This document shows, in pieces, positions 27,761 to 36,814 of a stretch of DNA of 64,000 nt. The translations under genes were made by a program, and so were the position numbers. Origin of the DNA: Candidatus Manganitrophaceae bacterium (GTDB taxonomy: Bacteria > Nitrospirota > Nitrospiria > SBBL01 > Manganitrophaceae); the NCBI GenBank assembly GCA_016200325.1, contig JACQEZ010000001.1:428070-492069 (forward strand), in the 5' to 3' direction. Below the pieces are notes generated by a model. That model was not told where the DNA came from and did no database searches. It worked only from the letters and a program-made list of their open reading frames with translations. Position 1 is the stretch's first letter; every line of letters starts with the position of its first letter.

Positions 27761-29053
27761 GTGTCTGATCGAGTTAAGTTAACAAGAAATTCATCGGATG
27801 CGCGCCCGGGTGTGCGCCACTCCTTGCTTCCTGCGGAGGAGGCCGGGCCTGTCAGGACAAAGAGGAACCAGGTGATCCGAAGCGCCGCCCGAAAAGAAGA
27901 GAAGAAAGCTGTCACCCCCCTCGATCGGCCGAACCTTCCTGAGGAAGGGAGCGCCCGGACCGCCGATTCACTCGCCTCCCTGCGCGCGCTGGTTTTGCAG
28001 GAGCATCAACGTCACTGGGGCGTTTTCGGTTTTCGACCCGAGTGGTCATTCGAGCTGAAGCCGATGGCGCACCTGGAGGGCGAGAACGCCGGCAAATATC
28101 TCGTTTCCTTTTTTTCAAAAGAGGGAGCACCTCAGAAAACGGTTTTCCTGAAGCGGTATCATCATCCGCAAATCGACGCCGCCACCATTGAGAATGAATT
28201 CCAAGGAATCCGAATCGCGCATGAGGCCTTTGCGCCGACGCCGCGGTTCCGGGTCCCCCAACCGTACGGCCGGCTGCCGGAGGAAAAGATTCTCTTCATG
28301 GAGTATTGCCCCTCCGTCAGCTTGAAGAAGGTTCTCTTCCGACCGATTCGGCTCTCTCGGTTCTTCCTCTTACATCGGGACCGGAAGCGGCTGGTTGAAT
28401 CGGTGGCGGAGGCGGGCCGGCTGCTCGCAGCGTTTCAGGGGATCCCGCCTGAACGTCATCCCTCCGGCGGGAAGGAGACGGGGGAGGAGATCGTCCTCCG
28501 GTACGAACGGCAGTGCTTGCGCCATTTGCAACTTTGTCGAAAGGCCGGCGTTCCGGAATCGCTGGTGATTCAGATGGAGCGGAGCCTCTTCCGTCGGCTT
28601 GAACAGGGAGGCGGTCTGCAAACGGTTCTGCAACATTCCGACTTTGCCCCTTGGAATGTCATGGTTGGCGCGCGCTCCTTCTACCTCACCGATTTTCAGA
28701 ACTGTACGACCGGGCTGGCCGGTTATGATGCCGCCTTTTTCCACTGCGCCCTTGAGCTGCTTCTCCGCTACCGGACGGCCGATCATGCGCTGATCGCCGA
28801 GCTGCAGTCGATTTTTTTAAGCGAGTTTCTTCGTTCCGGATCGGCGGGGAAGGGCGGACAGGCTGCGCCGGCGGCGGAAGCGATGGAAGTCAAAGAACGT
28901 CTTCCCTGTTTCGATCTGTTTCGACTGATGCACATGACCTACTTTACCCAGTCGGTCTTCTGTGCACCGCCCGGACCGTCCTATGAGACGTTTTATGCGG
29001 TTCCTTTACGCAAGTTCATGGTCGACTGGTTTCAACATTATTTGGAGGGTTGA
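27761..29053 (+). CDS. APH/lipopolysaccharide-kinase-like phosphotransferase
   Basis: A 430-residue protein-kinase-like protein. After a polar N-terminal 75 residues comes an N-lobe (VFLKRYHH with the ATP-binding Lys, ENEFQGIRIAHE), and a hinge at ILFMEYCPS. The C-lobe has HSDFAPWNVMV (catalytic HxDxxxxN) and YLTDFQNC (metal-binding Asp), as in aminoglycoside phosphotransferases and choline/heptose kinases. It would phosphorylate a small molecule, sugar or lipid-linked sugar. The GTG start at 27761 sits right after AAGGAA, so its ribosome site is suboptimal. It follows the acyltransferase by 18 bases. The sugar target is inferred from the locus. Confidence 0.75.
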   Translation: MSDRVKLTRNSSDARPGVRHSLLPAEEAGPVRTKRNQVIRSAARKEEKKAVTPLDRPNLPEEGSARTADSLASLRALVLQEHQRHWGVFGFRPEWSFELKPMAHLEGENAGKYLVSFFSKEGAPQKTVFLKRYHHPQIDAATIENEFQGIRIAHEAFAPTPRFRVPQPYGRLPEEKILFMEYCPSVSLKKVLFRPIRLSRFFLLHRDRKRLVESVAEAGRLLAAFQGIPPERHPSGGKETGEEIVLRYERQCLRHLQLCRKAGVPESLVIQMERSLFRRLEQGGGLQTVLQHSDFAPWNVMVGARSFYLTDFQNCTTGLAGYDAAFFHCALELLLRYRTADHALIAELQSIFLSEFLRSGSAGKGGQAAPAAEAMEVKERLPCFDLFRLMHMTYFTQSVFCAPPGPSYETFYAVPLRKFMVDWFQHYLEG

Positions 29054-29081
29054 AGAGGAAGGATCTCTCTACGACGTTGCG

Positions 29082-31226
29082 ATGGCGGAACGAATTTTAG
29101 TTATTGATGATGAGCCCCACTTGCTGGAGACGCTGGCGGAGATTCTTCGATTGGAAGGATACGAGGTTGAGACGGCCGGCGCGGGGGAAGAGGCGCTCGA
29201 GAAGCTCCGCGGGGCCGATTATGCGCTGGTCATCATCGATCATCACCTTCCCGATATGACCGGATTGGAGCTGCATACGCAAAGCATGAAGCTGGCCGCT
29301 CCTCCCGTCACCATTATCTTGACGGGACACGCTTCAGTCGATACCGCTGTTGAAGCGCTCCGGCGCGGCGCCAGCGATTATCTCCTCAAGCCGACCCATC
29401 CGGACGAGTTGAAGTGGTCGGTGAAACAGGCGTTGGAGCGGAAGCGGATTTCCGAGACGGCGGCGTTTCAAAAAAAGATGGAGTTCCTCTATCAGGTCGG
29501 CCGCTCCATCGCCGGAGAAACCGACCTCGATTCTTTTCTGCAGAACCTCGTTGAAAAGCTTTCGGAAGCGTTGGGGCTCCCCCGCGCCCTGCTCTTTTTG
29601 CTGACCGAGCAGAAGGATGCGTTGGTGCTGGCGGCGGCGAATGTGCCGTTTGAGCGGGAGGTCCGTATCCCGGTCCGAAAGGGGGTGCTTTACGACCTCG
29701 TCAGCGAAGGCCGGGAGGTGGTCATGGAGGATGCGCAGAAGGATCGCCGGCTTCCGGTCTTGTTGAAACGGTTTCAAATCCGCTCTCTCCTCGTCGTCCC
29801 GATTGTCCTTCGGGGAACGCTGCTCGGGGTCCTCTCGATCGATTCCGATCAGAAGATGCACCATTTTACCGACTCGGAGATCAAGCTCGCCCGGTTCGTC
29901 GCCGATCAGGCGGCGGTCGGGATTGAAAACATTCGGTATTGCGAGCGGGAACGGGACAAGGCGAGAGAATATGGTCTCCTCGCGGAGATTGCGACCGCCG
30001 GGACGGAGCGCCACGATGAACGCTCGGTCATTGAACTGGCGGTGGAGAAGACGGTCGCGTTAATGGAGGTCGATGCCGGCACCGTCGTTCTGCTCGATCC
30101 GGAGAAATGGGTCCCGACGGTCCACGTTTCCCACGGCCCTTCTTTGGCGCCGGTCGGCCGGTCAAAGCCGCTCTCCCCGCGGGGATTGGAAGGGATGATT
30201 GCACTGTCGCAAAAACCGTGGGCGATTTCGGACATCGGCTCGGATCGAAGGGTCTCTTCTCCCGACCGCGCCCGCTTCAAAGGATGGAGCTCCTATCTCG
30301 GGGTGCCGCTGCTTTACAAGGGAACGACCCGCGGTATTCTGTCGGTCGCCGCGCGACAGCCGCGGTCTTTCAACGCCCGCGAGATTGCATTGATGAACTC
30401 CATCGCCCATCAAATTGCGTTAACGATTGAGAATATCCGCCTCTATAATTTGAACCGGGCGCATCAGGAGAGTCTTCGCCGACTCTCGCTCAAGGTTCTC
30501 TCCACCCAGGAAGAGGAGCGCAAACGGATCTCCCGGGAGCTCCACGATGCGATGGGACAAGGGCTGTTGGCGCTCAAGCTCCACCTGGAAATTCTGGCCG
30601 AGCAGATTCCTCCGGAGATGGCCAATCAGCGTGAAGAGATCGCCGAGGCCCATGGGATCGCCTCTCAGACGATTGAGGAGATCCGCCGGCTCGTCGCCGA
30701 CCTCCGGCCGCTCAAGCTCGACGATCTTGGACTGGTGCCGACTTTACGGGGCTTGATTAAAGAGTTTTCTAAAAAATTTAAGATCCACGTCACCCTCAAG
30801 CGGGTGAAGCTCTTTCGCCGTCTTCCCTCCGAGATGGAGACGATCGCTTATCGGGTCATTCAGGAGGCGCTGACCAACATCGCCAAACATGCGCGGGCGA
30901 CGGAGGCGGCGATCTTTTTAGAGCGGATTGAAGAGCGGGTTCGTGTCCGGGTGATCGACAATGGAATCGGCTTCGATGCGATCAATTTGGCCAAGCGGCG
31001 CGCCCGCCATTTCGGGCTGGTCGGTATTCAGGAGCGGGTCGATCTCATGGGAGGCACCTTCCAGGTGATTTCCGGAAGAGGAAGGGGAACAGAACTGCGC
31101 GTCGAGCTTCCGTTGGAGGCGCCCGTTCAAAGAAGGGAGCAGGCCGTTGCCGGGGGGGAGCTTCCGCGAGAGCGGTCTCAGGCGCGGGGGGTGAGACGGT
31201 CTCTGTCTGCCCGCCGTCCTCCATAA
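29082..31226 (+). CDS. Histidine kinase with N-terminal receiver and two GAF domains (NarX/DegS class)
   Basis: A 714-residue soluble sensor kinase with no membrane segment. Order: receiver (1-120, acidic pair at 9-10, phospho-acceptor D53, T81, K103, all intact), GAF (about 150-295), second GAF (about 320-470), HisKA_3 dimerisation domain with His488 in RELHDAMGQG, and HATPase (EALTNIAKHA as the N box, DNGIGFD as the G1 box). HisKA_3 kinases pair with NarL-type regulators, and one is encoded 54 bases downstream. ATG at 29082 yields MAERILVIDDE, a proper receiver start; the longer frame overlaps the kinase-like gene. The N-terminal receiver suggests that another kinase controls this one. Signal unknown. 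Confidence 0.9.
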   Translation: MAERILVIDDEPHLLETLAEILRLEGYEVETAGAGEEALEKLRGADYALVIIDHHLPDMTGLELHTQSMKLAAPPVTIILTGHASVDTAVEALRRGASDYLLKPTHPDELKWSVKQALERKRISETAAFQKKMEFLYQVGRSIAGETDLDSFLQNLVEKLSEALGLPRALLFLLTEQKDALVLAAANVPFEREVRIPVRKGVLYDLVSEGREVVMEDAQKDRRLPVLLKRFQIRSLLVVPIVLRGTLLGVLSIDSDQKMHHFTDSEIKLARFVADQAAVGIENIRYCERERDKAREYGLLAEIATAGTERHDERSVIELAVEKTVALMEVDAGTVVLLDPEKWVPTVHVSHGPSLAPVGRSKPLSPRGLEGMIALSQKPWAISDIGSDRRVSSPDRARFKGWSSYLGVPLLYKGTTRGILSVAARQPRSFNAREIALMNSIAHQIALTIENIRLYNLNRAHQESLRRLSLKVLSTQEEERKRISRELHDAMGQGLLALKLHLEILAEQIPPEMANQREEIAEAHGIASQTIEEIRRLVADLRPLKLDDLGLVPTLRGLIKEFSKKFKIHVTLKRVKLFRRLPSEMETIAYRVIQEALTNIAKHARATEAAIFLERIEERVRVRVIDNGIGFDAINLAKRRARHFGLVGIQERVDLMGGTFQVISGRGRGTELRVELPLEAPVQRREQAVAGGELPRERSQARGVRRSLSARRPP

Positions 31227-31280
31227 ACAATGCAATAGACGTCGGAGGGGGGCCGGTGTCTTTAGAAAGAGTGGTGCGCA

Positions 31281-31934
31281 ATGCTAAAGATAAGGGTGCT
31301 ACTGGCCGACGATCATACCCTGCTCCGTCAGGGGATGAAGCGGTTGTTGGAGGCAGAAGACGACATGGAGATCGTCGGCGAAGCCGGCGAGGGATTGGAG
31401 GCGATTCACAAGGCAGAGCAGTTTCGCCCTGATGTGGCGGTTCTCGACTATGCGATGCCGGGATTGACCGGCCCCCAGGCGGCCGTTCGAATCAAGCAGA
31501 TCGAGCCGAAGACCAAGATCATTGTCCTCACGATGCACGACGATGAGGAGTATGTAGAGGAGGCGCTGGGAGCGGGCGCGTCCGGCTATATTCTAAAAGA
31601 TGCTGCGGCGAACGAGCTGATCGCGGCGATCCGCGCCGTTTATCGCGGAGAGACCTATCTGTCGCCCCGGGTTTCTAAAAAGATCGTCAGCGGCTACCTC
31701 CAGCGGACCCAACGGCCGGAGCCGAAGCCGCCGTATGAGCAGCTGACGGTGCGCGAGCGGGAGATTTTACGGCTGCTGGCCGAGGGACACTCCGCCAAAG
31801 AGGTGTCGCGGCTCCTGAACATTCAGCCGAAGACGGTCGATGCACACCGCTCCAATCTGATGAAGAAGCTGGGCCTTCATTCCCGGACCGATCTGATCAA
31901 ATATGCGATCCGGCGAAAAATCATCAAAGTCTAG
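31281..31934 (+). CDS. NarL/FixJ-family response regulator
   Basis: A 217-residue DNA-binding response regulator. The receiver (1-120) has acidic pair D10-D11, phospho-acceptor D56, T84 and K106. A LuxR-type helix-turn-helix follows (about 150-210, LTVREREILRLLAEGHSAKEVSRLLNIQPKTVDAHRS). It is the likely cognate output for the HisKA_3 kinase upstream (54-base gap). It ends the + strand EPS block, and a short CCTTCG-ATGC-CGAAGG hairpin (31946-31961) follows. Target genes unknown; it may add a second control layer on the EPS locus. Confidence 0.93.
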   Translation: MLKIRVLLADDHTLLRQGMKRLLEAEDDMEIVGEAGEGLEAIHKAEQFRPDVAVLDYAMPGLTGPQAAVRIKQIEPKTKIIVLTMHDDEEYVEEALGAGASGYILKDAAANELIAAIRAVYRGETYLSPRVSKKIVSGYLQRTQRPEPKPPYEQLTVREREILRLLAEGHSAKEVSRLLNIQPKTVDAHRSNLMKKLGLHSRTDLIKYAIRRKIIKV

Positions 31935-31945
31935 CTGCCGGCCTC

Positions 31946-31961
31946 CCTTCGATGCCGAAGG
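31946..31961 (+). terminator. Short hairpin between convergent genes (possible terminator)
   Basis: CCTTCG (31946-31951) and CGAAGG (31956-31961) form a perfect 6-base stem with loop ATGC, followed on the + strand by TTATTT. It sits in the 27-base gap between the + strand NarL gene and the - strand gene ending at 31962. The stem is short and the T-run broken, so termination strength is uncertain. Confidence 0.4.
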
Positions 31962-32324
31962 TTATTTCCCGGAATAATCAAAAAAGAGTCCCATGACGCG
32001 GATGCGGCCCGGATGGCGCTCGTCGGGGAGAATCTGATACGGCTGCTCCCCAAAAAAGGGAACCGCCATCGCCTGCACGATCTCCAGCGCCGGCTGGCCC
32101 CCCTCTCCGGTGATATGCAACTGGTATTGTCCCGATTCATCTTCCCGGTCGGCCGCTAAAAAGAAGGCAATCTCAATGCCGCATACCCTCGCGCGGTGTG
32201 AATCGAGCGGGCGCCCGCCATCCCAGCAGGGGGTCGCTGCAGCCGCCCGTTTCAGCGCCGCGATCTTTTGGTGATCCTCCGGGGAAAATGGAAGGGTTCC
32301 CTTTCGCGCAGATGAGTTCTTCAC
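31962..32324 (-). CDS. Hypothetical protein, 120 residues
   Basis: A small soluble protein of unknown family, convergent with the NarL gene. No signal peptide or membrane segment is seen. Its second half looks beta-rich (IEIAFFLAADREDESGQYQLHI, then RIRVMGLFFDYSGK). Pro/Gly and charged residues are spread normally and codon use resembles the neighbours. It follows a TPR lipoprotein gene on the same strand by 73 bases. I cannot assign a function. Confidence 0.5.
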   Translation of the reverse strand: MKNSSARKGTLPFSPEDHQKIAALKRAAAATPCWDGGRPLDSHRARVCGIEIAFFLAADREDESGQYQLHITGEGGQPALEIVQAMAVPFFGEQPYQILPDERHPGRIRVMGLFFDYSGK

Positions 32325-32397
32325 GTGTGCTCCAAAAAAGACCCAGGCGGGTCAAGAGGGTTGATCGGCTTCTCTTGCCCCCTGAATACCGGGTTAT

Positions 32398-32784
32398 TTA
32401 AGATCCGAGGTGTTTCTTCAGGATGGCGTTTTCGGCGATTTTAGGATTGCTGCCGCCGAACTCCTTTGCTTTTTTGAACTCTTCCGTCGCCCCGGCATGA
32501 TCTCCCTTGCCATCCAGCGCCAATCCCAAATTGAAGTGCGCCTCGGCGAAATCGGGTTTCATCCCGACCGCCTCTTTAAAGAGCGGGGCGGAGACATCGT
32601 AATGGCCCTGGAGCAGATGATCGACCCCCTCATCATTTTTGGCCGCCGCATCTTTCTGGGTCATGCCGGCCGGCGAGGCGATCGCCGGAATCTGGCCGCC
32701 GGCGCCGCCGCTTCCCCCCGAGCCGCCGTAGCAGCCGGAGAGGGTGAGGAAGACGAGCAATATTGAAAAAAGTACTCGGTTCAT
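32398..32784 (-). CDS. Small TPR lipoprotein
   Basis: A 128-residue lipoprotein. The signal peptide ends in lipobox LSGC (Cys18), followed by a Gly/Ser-rich linker (YGGSGGSGGAGG). Two TPR units come next (about 48-115, AAAKNDEGVDHLLQGHYDVSAPLFKEA and FAEAHFNLGLALDGKGDHAGATEEFKKA). It would be membrane-anchored in the periplasm as a protein-interaction module. The start has CCAGGAGG upstream. It has its own sigma-70 promoter (32827-32855). Partner unknown. Confidence 0.82.
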   Translation of the reverse strand: MNRVLFSILLVFLTLSGCYGGSGGSGGAGGQIPAIASPAGMTQKDAAAKNDEGVDHLLQGHYDVSAPLFKEAVGMKPDFAEAHFNLGLALDGKGDHAGATEEFKKAKEFGGSNPKIAENAILKKHLGS

Positions 32785-32826
32785 GCCGCACCTCCTGGTC
32801 TGAGTGGCAGTAAAGGTTCTTGAGAT

Positions 32827-32855
32827 ACTATAGGTAAATTCCGGGGTGAATTCAA
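32827..32855 (-). promoter_or_regulatory. Sigma-70 promoter for the TPR lipoprotein gene
   Basis: On the - strand, -35 TTGAAT (32850-32855) and -10 TATAGT (32827-32832) are separated by exactly 17 bases. Transcription would start near 32820, about 35 bases before the ATG at 32784. Both boxes lie in the 86-base gap before the TPR gene. Confidence 0.6.
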
Positions 32856-32870
32856 GTCGGCATTCCTCTT

Positions 32871-33440
32871 TTACTCATTTATATGGATCAATCGGATAAC
32901 CGGGGTTCCTGATCCGAGCTCTGGAAGGATCCCTTGTTCCATCGGGAGGAGGTAATGATCGACCTCTCGGAGGAGAGTGTCGACATCGATTCCCATCTGT
33001 TCTTGATCCCGAAATGGGTCGAGCTGGCCGGCGGCAGCCCGCCAGAGTTTAAGCGAAGAGGGGAGCTGCCGCATATGCAGTTTGAGAAGCGAGGCGGCCA
33101 GATTGATCAAGCCTTGAATAAAGCGGGCCGGATCGGCATCGGGACGATGGCTCTTCCAGAGCGCCTCCCACCCCTCGTGCGCTTCCCAGAAGTAAAACCG
33201 GTTGAAGAGATCGACCCCTCGTAAATAGGCCTCGAGCGTCTTCCACTCTTCGGGCAGCCAGGGGGGATGGCGCTGGGCTCGGATCTCCCGGTAGCTGTGG
33301 CCGAGCGGGTTTCGGATCGGATGGGGGTGAACGCCGGGGACGAAGCGGTAGGAGGGCAGGGAACGGTTGCTGGAATACCAGGGAAGTGCGTCGATGTGAG
33401 GAGGATCGGGAATCGGAGAGGAGAGGATCATGCGCCGCAC
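32871..33440 (-). CDS. DUF309 family protein
   Basis: A 189-residue protein with the DUF309 signature in the middle: GVDLFNRFYFWEAHEGWEALW, then RFIQGLINLAASLLKLHM, which is the conserved FNxGxYWEAHExWExxW and F-QGxIQxAAAxH pattern. The first 65 residues are Pro/His/Arg-rich and outside the family. The family is of unknown biochemical function, with a helical bundle carrying conserved His and Glu. It is the last gene of the ftsH-folP-PilZ group (27-base gap after the PilZ gene). Confidence 0.8.
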   Translation of the reverse strand: MRRMILSSPIPDPPHIDALPWYSSNRSLPSYRFVPGVHPHPIRNPLGHSYREIRAQRHPPWLPEEWKTLEAYLRGVDLFNRFYFWEAHEGWEALWKSHRPDADPARFIQGLINLAASLLKLHMRQLPSSLKLWRAAAGQLDPFRDQEQMGIDVDTLLREVDHYLLPMEQGILPELGSGTPVIRLIHINE

Positions 33441-33467
33441 CCCAAGGCTGACCGGACGGTGCCGGGG

Positions 33468-33857
33468 TTATAACGGATTTACTCGATCTTTAATCCAGTG
33501 GGCGAGCTGAACGTATCGCTTTAAGGCGATCCCCTCTTCTTCCGGGATCTGGGTGATCAGAAGGCCGTGGCGGAAATAACCGTCCTGCCCGACCTGGCTG
33601 TCAACCCGGACAATCTGGGTCTCCAAGCGGATCGCCTGCCAGTTGGAAAAAGGGAAAAAGGTTTTGGGAAGATAGAGCTTCAAATATAAAGGGGTTCCCA
33701 TCGGATAAGATTCTTCCAGAAGAATCATAAAGCCCGCTTCCCCGATGCTCACCGCGCGTGCCCGTTTGATCGTCTGGGCGTGCGCCTCGGTGCTGTACTC
33801 CACGGGGAAGGTGACCCCTTCTACGCGAGGCGACCTTCTCTGCTCTGCTGCCGTCAT
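33468..33857 (-). CDS. PilZ-domain protein
   Basis: A 129-residue single-domain protein. The opening EQRRSPRVEGVTFPVEY carries the RxxxR motif of PilZ c-di-GMP receptors. The second motif (normally D/NxSxxG) appears as SIGEAGF, so it is partly degenerate. A beta barrel follows (ILLEESYPMGTPLYLKL... RLETQIVRVD). It might bind c-di-GMP and couple motility or EPS to that messenger, but the weak second motif leaves binding in doubt. It overlaps folP by 4 bases (ATGA). Confidence 0.75.
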   Translation of the reverse strand: MTAAEQRRSPRVEGVTFPVEYSTEAHAQTIKRARAVSIGEAGFMILLEESYPMGTPLYLKLYLPKTFFPFSNWQAIRLETQIVRVDSQVGQDGYFRHGLLITQIPEEEGIALKRYVQLAHWIKDRVNPL

Positions 33858-34807
33858 GAAATCATTCCTCCTTTTCGGATCGCCTCTGCGACGCGAACTA
33901 CCCGGGCCAGCGGTTGAACATCATGAACCCGAACGATACGGGCCCCTTGGAAAACGGCAATCGCTGCGGCCGCTGCAGTTCCTTCCATCCGCTCCGCCGG
34001 TGGAAGGTCAAGGATCCGGCCGATAAACGATTTCCGCGACGGCCCGACGAGCAGCGGCGCCCCCAGGTCGGTGAAATGGTCAAGGTGGCGGAGAATCGTC
34101 AGGTTGTGGCTTGCCGTCTTTCCGAATCCGATTCCCGGATCGATGGCGATCCGGTTTCGGGGAATCCGATGAGCGGCCGCCGTTTTTATTTGATCATGTA
34201 GAAAACGCCGAATCTCACCGAACAGGTCGCTATAGCGAGGCTGCTTCTGCATCGTCTGCGGCGCTCCCTTCGTATGCATGATGACGATTCCGGCGTGGGT
34301 GCGCGCCGCGATGGAGAACATCTGCGGGTCGCGGGTAAATCCGCTGACATCGTTAATAATCGAAGCCCCCGCGTCGATCGCCTGCCGGGCGACCTCTGAT
34401 TTCGTCGTGTCGATTGAAATCGGAAGCCCAATCCGTTTGGCGAGTTGTTCGATGACCGGGAGCACCCGCCTCGCCTCCTCTACCGAAGAGACCGGAAGGG
34501 CGCCCGGCCGCGTCGATTCCCCTCCGATATCGATCAGGTCGGCCCCTTCCTCTTCCATCCGAAGCGCCTGATCGACCGCTTTCCGAGGACGAAAAAAATG
34601 TCCGCCATCGGAAAAAGAGTCGGGGGTGACGTTGAGGATCGCCATCAAGAGGGGCCGTTTCGCATAATTCAGCCGGTAAGCGCCGCAGTGCCAGATCCCG
34701 GTTGCTTTGAGTGGAGGATGTTTTTTAGATAAATCAGAATCGGAAGGTCTGACCGCGAACCCGCCTCTTTCCTTCGGTTCGGACGATATGGCGGGTTCGC
34801 GGATCAA
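33854..34807 (-). CDS. folP: Dihydropteroate synthase
   Basis: A 317-residue TIM-barrel enzyme of folate synthesis that condenses p-aminobenzoate with hydroxymethyl-dihydropterin diphosphate. Motifs are MAILNVTPDSFSDGG, IDIGGESTRPGA, SIDTTKSEVA, IINDVSGF, IAIDPGIGFGKT and PLLVGPSRKSFIG, and all expected pterin and pABA contacts are present. Residues 1-45 are an N-terminal extension relative to bacterial DHPS, so a start nearer GAYRLNY is possible. It follows ftsH by 13 bases. The tilS-hpt-ftsH-folP order resembles the Bacillus arrangement. Confidence 0.95.
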   Translation of the reverse strand: MIREPAISSEPKERGGFAVRPSDSDLSKKHPPLKATGIWHCGAYRLNYAKRPLLMAILNVTPDSFSDGGHFFRPRKAVDQALRMEEEGADLIDIGGESTRPGALPVSSVEEARRVLPVIEQLAKRIGLPISIDTTKSEVARQAIDAGASIINDVSGFTRDPQMFSIAARTHAGIVIMHTKGAPQTMQKQPRYSDLFGEIRRFLHDQIKTAAAHRIPRNRIAIDPGIGFGKTASHNLTILRHLDHFTDLGAPLLVGPSRKSFIGRILDLPPAERMEGTAAAAAIAVFQGARIVRVHDVQPLARVVRVAEAIRKGGMIS

Positions 34808-34820
34808 TCAAGACACTTTG

Positions 34821-36641
34821 TTAGACCGACATGGCCGGAGAGGGAGAGGAGAGGGTCGACTGTACAATCCGGTCGATCTCGGGCGCGTCGAGCGATTCCT
34901 TCTCCAACAGGGCATCGGCGAGCGCTTTGAGCGTTTTCATGTTGCTGGTGATCAACGCTTTGGCGCGCTCGTAATTCTCCACGACCAGACGCTTCACCTC
35001 TTTGTCGATTTCAATCGCGGTGTGCTCCGAGTAGTCGCGATGTTGGTTGATCTCGCGTCCCAAGAAGATCTCCTGCTCCTTCTTTCCGAAGGTGAGTGGG
35101 CCCATCTTCTCGCTCATGCCCCATTCGCAGACCATCTTTCGGGCGAGGTCGGTCGCCTTTTCAATGTCATTTCCGGCGCCGGTCGTCATATGGTTGAGAA
35201 CCAGCTCTTCGGCGACCCGGCCTCCCATCATAATGGCGATGGTGTTGTAGAGGTATTCCTTATGATAATTGTGCCGATCGTCGATCGGAAGCTGCATCGT
35301 GACCCCCAACGCCCGTCCGCGCGGGATGATCGTCACCTTGTGGATCGGATCGGTTCCCGGCAAAAGCTTGGCGATCAGGGTGTGACCCGCTTCGTGAACG
35401 GCGGTGATCCGCTTCTCCTCTTCGGAGATGACCATGCTGCGCCGCTCGACCCCCATGAGGACCTTGTCTTTTGCCTCCTCGAAGTCGTTCATCTCGACCA
35501 CTTTTTTCCCTTTGCGGGCCGCCAGCAGCGCCGCCTCGTTGACGAGGTTTTCCAGATCGGCGCCGGCAAACCCCGGGGTGCCGCGGGCGATAATGTCGAG
35601 CCCGACATTCGGGGCGACCGGAATTTTCTTGGTGTGGACCTTCAGGATTTCGACGCGCCCCTTCAGGTCGGGACGTCCGACGACGATCTGACGGTCAAAT
35701 CGACCGGGACGGAGAAGCGCGGGATCAAGCACATCGGGACGGTTGGTTGCGGCGACGAGGATCACCCCTTCCGAGGTCTCGAAGCCGTCCATTTCGACGA
35801 GCAGCTGGTTGAGGGTCTGCTCCCGCTCGTCGTGTCCGCCGCCCAATCCGGCGCCGCGGTGCCGGCCGACCGCATCGATTTCATCGATGAAGATGATACA
35901 CGGCGCATGTTTTTTCCCCTGCTCGAAGAGATCCCGAACGCGGGACGCGCCGACGCCGACAAACATCTCGACGAAATCGGATCCCGAGATCGAGAAGAAG
36001 GGAACCCCCGCTTCGCCGGCGATCGCCTTGGCGAGCAAGGTTTTTCCCGTTCCCGGAGGTCCCACCACCAGGACTCCTTTCGGAATCCGGCCGCCGAGCT
36101 TTTGGAACTTGGGAGGGTCTTTTAAGAATTCAATGATCTCTTCCACTTCTCCCTTCGCTTCGTCGATTCCGGCGACGTCAGAGAAGGTCACCTTCTTGCG
36201 GTCATCCGACAGGAGACGGGCACGGCTCTTTCCAAAGGAGAGCGCCTTGTTTCCACCGACCTGCATCTGCCGCATGAAGAAGATCCAAAGGCCGACAAAG
36301 AGAACGAACGGTCCCCAGGTCATTAAGAAGGTCATGTACCAAGGGGGCTCTTCGGGCGGCTTTGCGGTGATCCGAACGTTTTTCTCTCGGAGGCTCTTCA
36401 CCAGATCGGGGTAGGTGGCGGAGTAGGTCTTGAATTTTGTCCCGTCTTTTAGGATGCCCGAGATGTAGTTGTCCTTAATCGTGACCTCGGAAACCTCGCC
36501 CTTTTCCGTCTTCGCCATAAAGTCTGAGAAGATGATCTCATCTTCGATCGGCCGAGAAGAGGTGTTAAAGAGGTTATAGAGCAGGATCATAAAGAGCGCG
36601 ACGACGATCCAAGGGGCTAAGTTCTTGACACGAGGGTTCAT
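34821..36641 (-). CDS. ftsH: ATP-dependent zinc metalloprotease FtsH
   Basis: A 606-residue inner-membrane AAA+ protease. TM1 is at about 8-25, a small periplasmic domain follows, and TM2 is at about 103-122. The AAA domain has Walker A GPPGTGKT (about 194-201), the pore loop [14 protein letters not shown], Walker [10 protein letters not shown] and second region of homology [20 protein letters not shown]. The M41 peptidase motif HEAGH lies at about 415-419. Length is usual. It degrades misfolded membrane proteins and selected cytosolic regulators. It has its own promoter (36678-36706) and heads the ftsH-folP-PilZ-DUF309 unit. Confidence 0.97.
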   Translation of the reverse strand: MNPRVKNLAPWIVVALFMILLYNLFNTSSRPIEDEIIFSDFMAKTEKGEVSEVTIKDNYISGILKDGTKFKTYSATYPDLVKSLREKNVRITAKPPEEPPWYMTFLMTWGPFVLFVGLWIFFMRQMQVGGNKALSFGKSRARLLSDDRKKVTFSDVAGIDEAKGEVEEIIEFLKDPPKFQKLGGRIPKGVLVVGPPGTGKTLLAKAIAGEAGVPFFSISGSDFVEMFVGVGASRVRDLFEQGKKHAPCIIFIDEIDAVGRHRGAGLGGGHDEREQTLNQLLVEMDGFETSEGVILVAATNRPDVLDPALLRPGRFDRQIVVGRPDLKGRVEILKVHTKKIPVAPNVGLDIIARGTPGFAGADLENLVNEAALLAARKGKKVVEMNDFEEAKDKVLMGVERRSMVISEEEKRITAVHEAGHTLIAKLLPGTDPIHKVTIIPRGRALGVTMQLPIDDRHNYHKEYLYNTIAIMMGGRVAEELVLNHMTTGAGNDIEKATDLARKMVCEWGMSEKMGPLTFGKKEQEIFLGREINQHRDYSEHTAIEIDKEVKRLVVENYERAKALITSNMKTLKALADALLEKESLDAPEIDRIVQSTLSSPSPAMSV

Positions 36642-36677
36642 CTAATCAGTCCTCCCAAATTCAAAATATTGCTCCAC

Positions 36678-36706
36678 ATTCTAACATAGTTTTTTGGCGG
36701 TGACAA
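36678..36706 (-). promoter_or_regulatory. Sigma-70 promoter for ftsH
   Basis: On the - strand, -35 TTGTCA (36701-36706) and -10 TAGAAT (36678-36683) are 17 bases apart. The predicted start near 36671 leaves a 30-base leader that contains GGGAGGA before the ftsH ATG. It lies in the 173-base gap between hpt and ftsH. Confidence 0.65.
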
Positions 36707-36717
36707 TCAATTCTAAA

Positions 36718-36731
36718 CCCGTTCCAACGGG
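36718..36731 (-). terminator. Weak hairpin after hpt
   Basis: On the - strand CCCGTT-GG-AACGGG forms a 6-base stem followed by TTTAG. It lies downstream of hpt and just upstream of the ftsH -35 box, where it could attenuate read-through. The short stem and T-run make termination only possible. Confidence 0.35.
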
Positions 36732-36814
36732 AAAGCCAGTCCCCCGATTTTTATAGGAAAAATAGGGTTTTCCACTCCCTCTGGAGCAACGTCGACGCCG
36801 GTCACATCTGTCTG

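Noticed and set aside
34707..36125. Long + strand open frame of about 470 codons
   Set aside because: It is antisense to ftsH, whose protein motifs are unmistakable. GC-rich third positions keep the opposite frame open.
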